From positions 1 through 53,428 of the forward strand of contig CANGWK010000023.1 of assembly GCA_947457615.1 (NCBI GenBank): 53,428 bases of DNA, given 5' to 3'. Shown here one piece after another: positions 48,886-53,428 of the stretch. Every line of letters starts with the position of its first letter. Position 1 is the stretch's first letter. Under the pieces are notes generated by a model, which worked only from the letters and a program-made list of their open reading frames with translations, did not search any database and was not told where the DNA came from. Position numbers and translations under genes: made by a program. This DNA comes from Flavobacteriaceae bacterium (lineage in GTDB: Bacteria; Bacteroidota; Bacteroidia; Flavobacteriales; Flavobacteriaceae).

Positions 48886-50121
48886 ATGAAAACAAAAGTA
48901 TCAATCCTCTTTTATGCAAAGAAAGCAAAAGCAGCAGTAAACGGTTTAATTCCAATCTACACAAGAATTACAATCAATGGTAAACGCATCGAATTAAGCA
49001 CCAACCGATTTGTAGAAATATCCAAATGGTCTACAGAAGCTGGTAAAATGAAAGGTACTTCGGAAGTAGCTCGTTCAATAAATAACCATCTTGATTTATT
49101 GAAAAGTCAAATAAGAGATGCTGAAATGGAATTAATCCACAAAAAGATAGCTTTAACTACCGAAACAATTAAGAGCAAACTATTAGGTGTTGATGAAAGA
49201 GCAAGAATGCTTGTTCCCATTTTCCAAGACCACAACAATAAAATAAAAGAATTGGTTGGAAAGGAATACGCTAAAGGCACATTAGAACGCTATACGACAT
49301 CCCTAAAACATACTATTGAATTCATGCATTGGAAATACAATATTTCCGATATCGATATTACCAGGATAGATCATGCATTTATTACTGATTACGAGTTCTG
49401 GTTGCGTAGCGTTAGAAACTGCGCCAATAATACCGCCGTCAAATACATTAAGAACTTCAATAAAATCATCAAAATTTGCTTAGCAAATCATTGGATAGAA
49501 AAAAATCCATTCGCAAACTACAAATCAAAAGTCAAAGAAGTAGAACGTGTTTACCTAACCGAAGATGAAATCCAATCTATTATGGAAAAAGAATTCAAAA
49601 CAGAGAGGTTATCTCTAGTTCGCGATATCTTCCTTTTTAGCTGCTTTACGGGTTTAGCATACATAGACGTTAAAAACTTAACAAAGTCACATATAAGCTT
49701 TGGTATTGATGGCGAAAAATGGATATTTACGCACAGACAAAAAACAGAATCCGCTTCTAAAATCCCTATTCTACCAGTTACACAAATGATAATCGACAAA
49801 TACGAAAACCATGCTCAGTGCTGCAATGTAGACAAACTACTCCCTATTCTTTCGAATCAAAAAATGAACGCCTATTTAAAAGAACTAGCGGATATTTGCA
49901 ACATTGAAAAAGAACTAACCTTTCACATTGCAAGACATACATTTGCTACAACAGTAACTTTAACTAACGGCGTACCTATTGAAAGCGTTAGCAAAATGTT
50001 AGGTCACAAAAACTTAAGAACTACACAACATTATGCAAAGGTGTTGGATAGAAAAGTTAGTCAGGATATGCAGATACTAAAAAGTAAATTGACTAAACAG
50101 TTATTATTTAAAAGTTCTTAA
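48886..50121 (+). CDS. Tyrosine-type site-specific integrase
   Basis: 411 aa. Three domains: an N-terminal arm-binding domain (KVSILFYAKKAKAAVNGLIPIYTRITINGKRIELST), a SAM-like core-binding domain (about 110-215), and the catalytic domain. His347 and Arg350 (FHIARHTFAT), His374 (MLGHKNL) and the nucleophile Tyr383 (TTQHYAKV) are present, with a Lys in RQKTESASK. The first catalytic Arg is absent: the box reads FTGLAYID with Ala258, a feature shared in kind with the CTnDOT integrase, where Ser replaces Arg. It lies 270 bp after tRNA-Ser, pointing away from it, and probably integrates the element there. Confidence 0.94.
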   Translation: MKTKVSILFYAKKAKAAVNGLIPIYTRITINGKRIELSTNRFVEISKWSTEAGKMKGTSEVARSINNHLDLLKSQIRDAEMELIHKKIALTTETIKSKLLGVDERARMLVPIFQDHNNKIKELVGKEYAKGTLERYTTSLKHTIEFMHWKYNISDIDITRIDHAFITDYEFWLRSVRNCANNTAVKYIKNFNKIIKICLANHWIEKNPFANYKSKVKEVERVYLTEDEIQSIMEKEFKTERLSLVRDIFLFSCFTGLAYIDVKNLTKSHISFGIDGEKWIFTHRQKTESASKIPILPVTQMIIDKYENHAQCCNVDKLLPILSNQKMNAYLKELADICNIEKELTFHIARHTFATTVTLTNGVPIESVSKMLGHKNLRTTQHYAKVLDRKVSQDMQILKSKLTKQLLFKSS

Positions 50122-50147
50122 TTTTATTCCCTATTTGATGAAAAAGA

Positions 50148-50184
50148 GAAAATGCCACCAAATTATATATCAGCTGGTATTTTC
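50148..50184. terminator. Hairpin between convergent integrase and phage-like genes
   Basis: 10-bp stem GAAAATGCCA / TGGTATTTTC (one wobble pair). A/T-rich flanks on both sides allow it to act in both directions. Confidence 0.55.
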
Positions 50185-50231
50185 TATTAAATTAATAATA
50201 CTATAGTTTAGTTTTACAAGAATTGAAGTAA

Positions 50232-51179
50232 CTAATTTAATTGTGTAATAATTAATATTGTTTCTGAATTCAAAGTTGCAGGTGAATTATTAACTCCAGA
50301 GCCCCATTTTACTTGAAAAACACCATTTGTAACACAACTTAATACCAAATTTGCCGATAAATTATGAGGTGCATTTATTAACGAAACACCTGATGATGTA
50401 ATAAAACTACCCGGTGTAGTAGCACTAACTAAACTGGAAATACTCATCTTTATTCCTGAATTATTTGGAGATGATATACTAGTTTCAATGGTTGCATAAC
50501 CTTTTATATTTGCTGTACCACCTGTTATTACAAATCCTAAACTAACTCCAGTAGCCAAATCTGTAGTTTGATAATCTCCAATAAGCTCAATTTTATATTT
50601 TTTTCCTGCCAAAACTGAAAAAGACAATCCCGGAACATCTGCTCTTAATGTAGAAGAGTTCTGAAATACATTATTTCCAGTGATTCCAACCATTTTTTGA
50701 ACAAAAATATCTGTAGATCCATCAAATGAGATACCATTTAACTTGATTGGTGTAATCAATTTACTCGCTCTTGGTAAAATATTAGTAACAGTTGGATTAT
50801 TTACATCATATAAAATTGAATTTCCATCAATAGTTTTAAGGTTTGCATTAGTAGGGCTAGCTGCAGTATATGTCTTTAAACTATCTTGCTTTAAACTTAT
50901 CTGATTTTGAAGTTTTGATAGTGCATCAATCAATTTATCAGTAATTGTTATTACTCCTGTTAAACTTGTTGGTAATCCAGATAAGATAAAATTCTTAACA
51001 ATTAAATTTGCGGTTTTGGGTGTAATATATTTACCATCGTTTGTCAAGTCAACTGCTTCTGAATCATTTGCCTTATCATCAACCAAGTTTACTGTTTTAT
51101 CAATTAATTCCTCAAAATTTGCTTGATTTGGTCTTAATCCTGCATGGAAGTATGCTTTTAAATTGTCTCTAATTGCCAT
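50232..51179 (-). CDS. Phage-like tail/appendage protein
   Basis: 315 aa. The N-terminus MAIRDNLKAYFHAGLRPNQANFEELIDKTVNLVDDKA has the pattern of Bacteroidota phage tail or appendage proteins. The middle is a repeat-poor helical and beta region. The C-terminal 150 residues are Ser/Thr/Gly/Asn-rich beta structure, as in receptor-binding or fibre tips. No lysin or protease motif is seen. It starts 22 bases after the stop of the next upstream gene, so the two form one transcript. It is convergent with the integrase. Confidence 0.72.
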   Translation of the reverse strand: MAIRDNLKAYFHAGLRPNQANFEELIDKTVNLVDDKANDSEAVDLTNDGKYITPKTANLIVKNFILSGLPTSLTGVITITDKLIDALSKLQNQISLKQDSLKTYTAASPTNANLKTIDGNSILYDVNNPTVTNILPRASKLITPIKLNGISFDGSTDIFVQKMVGITGNNVFQNSSTLRADVPGLSFSVLAGKKYKIELIGDYQTTDLATGVSLGFVITGGTANIKGYATIETSISSPNNSGIKMSISSLVSATTPGSFITSSGVSLINAPHNLSANLVLSCVTNGVFQVKWGSGVNNSPATLNSETILIITQLN

Positions 51180-51201
51180 AATTTATTTATTTATTTATTG
51201 T

Positions 51202-53355
51202 TTATATATTATTCTCTCTAACTATAAATGTTCCTTGAACTATCATTACACCAATACCTCCAATGTCATTGTAATTATCAGCATTATACATTGTCAATAT
51301 ATTTTCTTTTGCACTAAACATACCTGAAGTGTTTTCTGCCAAAACTTTAAAATGATGGTAGATTGAAGTTCCTTCACTAGTTTTTGTATTTAAGGAAGAT
51401 GTACCTATTGTAGTCATTTCAAAAGGCAAATAAAGCTGTCCATTAACCGATTGAAGTGGAGCAAGATTAGGTGATATAACCCATTGACCATTTGTATCTA
51501 ATACATAAATATTATAAATGCCTTTAATGGCTCTATCTGCTATAATCTTACTTATTACCACCCAATTCCCTTGACTATTCATTTTATACAAATGATAGTT
51601 TCCTTTATATACTGTTTCATTCCAAGTAAGGGTCACATAATTTAATACAGCATCGGTTGTAGCATTATACAATTCAGCATTATAATTTACTGTTGGCGAT
51701 TCGGGTGAGTAATTCTCTACTATAGCAGTTCCTATCAATTTAGAAGGTAATGACTCTGCATAATCAACAACTATTATTGTAGGAGAAAGAGCATCATAAT
51801 TAGCTTCAGGATATTCTATCCGTCTGGATACTGTTATACTATAAAAAATAGGATCTCCATATGGTACTGATCCTAAATCTTCAAAACTATCCTTGAAAAT
51901 CCAAACATCATCAGATAGGATATTTTCTACCTCTAAATCAATTATTTTTACCAGCTTCATAGTTCTAACCGATGTAGCATCCAATCGATTAAAAGCTCTA
52001 TAAATATTTATTTTTTTAACATTTTGTAACTCTGAATAACAATTTATTTCAAATTGAATGAATGGTGAAATTCCAAGAACTCTATTTTCTAAAACAGGAA
52101 TAACTCTCTTTAATTGAGGTGCTTCTGGTGGATTACTATTAACTAATTTAATAGGTCCTAAAACACCACTATAAGCACTAAGTTTCATCTCTGAACTAAT
52201 TTCTCGAGCTGCATAAAAATATATAGTATTTGTGGTGCCATCCAACTGAAAGTCAGTAAACTGAACTTTGTTGTTGTCTATAATTTTCATCATTGGAGCA
52301 ATATCAAAATCAGGAGAAGAAGTACTCAACAACTGACCATTCATATCTCTAATAGTCTGCTTTTTAGCCACAGGCTTATAATCGCCTCCTTTAATAAATC
52401 GATAGATAATTGGAATTTCTGTAAGTGGTACAAAACAATTGTGAACCGCTTCTTTAATAAAATCAATCAATTTTAATGCTGTAGATTGATTTTGAATTTC
52501 AGGAATGATTACAGTATTCAAATATAAATTTTCTAAATGGGTTACATCTATCAAGGGTACAGTAACATTAAAAAATGAATTGTGATTTTGAATAAAATTA
52601 TTTATTCCTAGATAAAATCTCAAACTATCTGGAATTGGAAAATTATAATTTGTACTAGAGACTGCAGTTGGTGGATAACTCTCATAATTTTCTTCCAAAG
52701 CTAATTGAACAAAATCAAAGAAATTTGACCATCTATTACTCAAGTAAGTTTCATCATAACCTCCTAAAGTTTTCTGTTGATTCTTTATTTCATTAATTGT
52801 TTCTACAGTATATAATGCGTTTAACAACATTTCGTCTGTAGTTCTACAAAATAACACTCCATAAGGTTTGTGATTATCTGCAAAGGATGTGGTGAAAGTA
52901 TAAGTAGATTTACCATAAAAATCTGGTCGAGTAGCATACAAACCACCCAAAGGTGACTCTGGCGTCAGTGCCTCTATTATCTCTTGTGCATACATCAATG
53001 CAGGCACACTAAAATTAGATTTATAAAAATCTCCATTTAAACTTGTATGATCATAATCAACACTTCGCAACCCGAAAATTGAAAATCGCTTTTCCTCTCC
53101 CTCAGCTGGTAAGATAACCTCATCTGTTAATCCATGTATAGAATCGGCATACAAATAAACCTTATAACCTGGATAATAATTAACCATAATTGAGCTACCT
53201 GTTATAATCAAATCATTTGTTGAATCTATAGTACCATCATCCAATAAGTTAAAATCAGTATCTAAAACGTAAACAATTAAATTGCAAATTCCAGTGATAT
53301 TGACCACCCAATTCCAATTTAAAGTGACCACCTGATTCCAATTCAAAATGACCAC
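51202..53355 (-). CDS. Large phage-like structural protein, N-terminus replaced by IS-derived sequence
   Basis: 717 aa as read from the ATG at 53355. The first residues (MVILNWNQVVTLNWNWVV) are encoded by the 24-bp periodic repeats of the insertion sequence and are not native. The original 5' end must lie beyond the insertion, so the native protein is truncated. The rest is beta-rich with acidic and aromatic patches. Segments around residues 400-520 (IQFEINCYSELQNVKKINIYRAF) and 560-690 look like fibronectin-III-type modules. No enzymatic motif is seen. With the downstream fibre-like gene it suggests a tail or baseplate region of an integrated phage-like element. The family is not recognised. 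Confidence 0.6.
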   Translation of the reverse strand: MVILNWNQVVTLNWNWVVNITGICNLIVYVLDTDFNLLDDGTIDSTNDLIITGSSIMVNYYPGYKVYLYADSIHGLTDEVILPAEGEEKRFSIFGLRSVDYDHTSLNGDFYKSNFSVPALMYAQEIIEALTPESPLGGLYATRPDFYGKSTYTFTTSFADNHKPYGVLFCRTTDEMLLNALYTVETINEIKNQQKTLGGYDETYLSNRWSNFFDFVQLALEENYESYPPTAVSSTNYNFPIPDSLRFYLGINNFIQNHNSFFNVTVPLIDVTHLENLYLNTVIIPEIQNQSTALKLIDFIKEAVHNCFVPLTEIPIIYRFIKGGDYKPVAKKQTIRDMNGQLLSTSSPDFDIAPMMKIIDNNKVQFTDFQLDGTTNTIYFYAAREISSEMKLSAYSGVLGPIKLVNSNPPEAPQLKRVIPVLENRVLGISPFIQFEINCYSELQNVKKINIYRAFNRLDATSVRTMKLVKIIDLEVENILSDDVWIFKDSFEDLGSVPYGDPIFYSITVSRRIEYPEANYDALSPTIIVVDYAESLPSKLIGTAIVENYSPESPTVNYNAELYNATTDAVLNYVTLTWNETVYKGNYHLYKMNSQGNWVVISKIIADRAIKGIYNIYVLDTNGQWVISPNLAPLQSVNGQLYLPFEMTTIGTSSLNTKTSEGTSIYHHFKVLAENTSGMFSAKENILTMYNADNYNDIGGIGVMIVQGTFIVRENNI

Positions 53356-53428
53356 CTAATTCCGGAGTAAAATGACCACCCCAATTTTTCATAAAAAACT
53401 ACTTTTTTTCATCTGTTAATTAATCAAA
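53301..53428. mobile_element. End of an IS21-type insertion sequence (partial)
   Basis: Four 24-bp units start with TGACCACC at 53301, 53325, 53349 and 53373, three of them with ATTCC at a fixed place. A weaker trace of the pattern (ATTCCA) at 53288 may put the true edge nearer 53280. IS21-family elements carry multiple repeats of this kind at their ends; I recognise this GGTGGTCA-type repeat from Bacteroidota elements, but could not verify it here. The transposase genes (istA/istB) would be to the right, outside the window. Confidence 0.65.

Noticed and set aside
53301..53396. 24-bp periodic repeats considered as a CRISPR array
   Set aside because: The units are contiguous without spacers and diverge along their length. 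The pattern fits insertion-sequence ends, and no cas gene is present.

Overview
The window reads as a chromosomal segment of a low-GC member of the Bacteroidota, most likely Flavobacterium or a close relative. The evidence is the repeated promoter element TAnnTTTG, weak Shine-Dalgarno sequences, a type IX secretion (T9SS) plug protein, a T9SS-sorted secreted protein, a DnaE with a fused N-terminal proofreading domain, an S46 dipeptidyl-peptidase and a choice-of-anchor-L surface protein. Protein families were recognised from motifs by eye; no database search was run.

Layout. 1-3.6 kb: a partial secreted choice-of-anchor-L protein, tRNA-Asp, a DUF58 protein and thioredoxin. 3.6-9.5 kb: a candidate structured small RNA, a DUF3800 gene and dnaE. 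9.5-13.2 kb: an RRM RNA-binding protein, a lipoprotein, and the rpsP-rimM-trmN6 ribosome/tRNA maturation cluster, with a long repeat-built tail on S16. 13.3-19.8 kb: a glutaryl-CoA dehydrogenase-like enzyme, then a TetR / ABC / HlyD / TolC tripartite export operon whose ATPase has several altered catalytic motifs. 20.1-24.3 kb: map, a GxxExxY nuclease-fold gene behind a 122-bp tandem duplication, a methyltransferase, the T9SS plug protein and apaG. 24.5-34.3 kb: metabolic and lipid genes (pruA, desaturase, aminotransferase, maa-like, pirin, fabD), rsmG, and a small lipoprotein with a textbook sigma-54 promoter. 34.6-42.8 kb: an envelope polysaccharide/LPS region (galE, a DegT-type aminotransferase, waaA) with a RelE/ParE-type toxin-antitoxin pair directly abutting waaA, then DUF4153 and an S46 peptidase. 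42.9-48.5 kb: a second small lipoprotein, a DUF1508 protein, a CAT-anticodon tRNA, methylmalonyl-CoA epimerase, rbfA, an ABC permease, an acyltransferase and asparaginase. 48.5 kb to the end: tRNA-Ser followed by a tyrosine integrase and two phage-like structural genes, the second of which runs into 24-bp periodic repeats that look like the end of an IS21-type insertion sequence.

Most of the window is housekeeping. The accessory material is concentrated in the integrated element after tRNA-Ser, the toxin-antitoxin pair, the GxxExxY locus, the DUF3800 gene and a dispersed family of palindromic intergenic repeats. The best candidates for something undescribed are the 77-nt three-stem RNA at about 3931-4007, the degenerate-ATPase export operon and the GxxExxY/repeat locus. 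No CRISPR array and no recognisable multi-gene defence system was seen.
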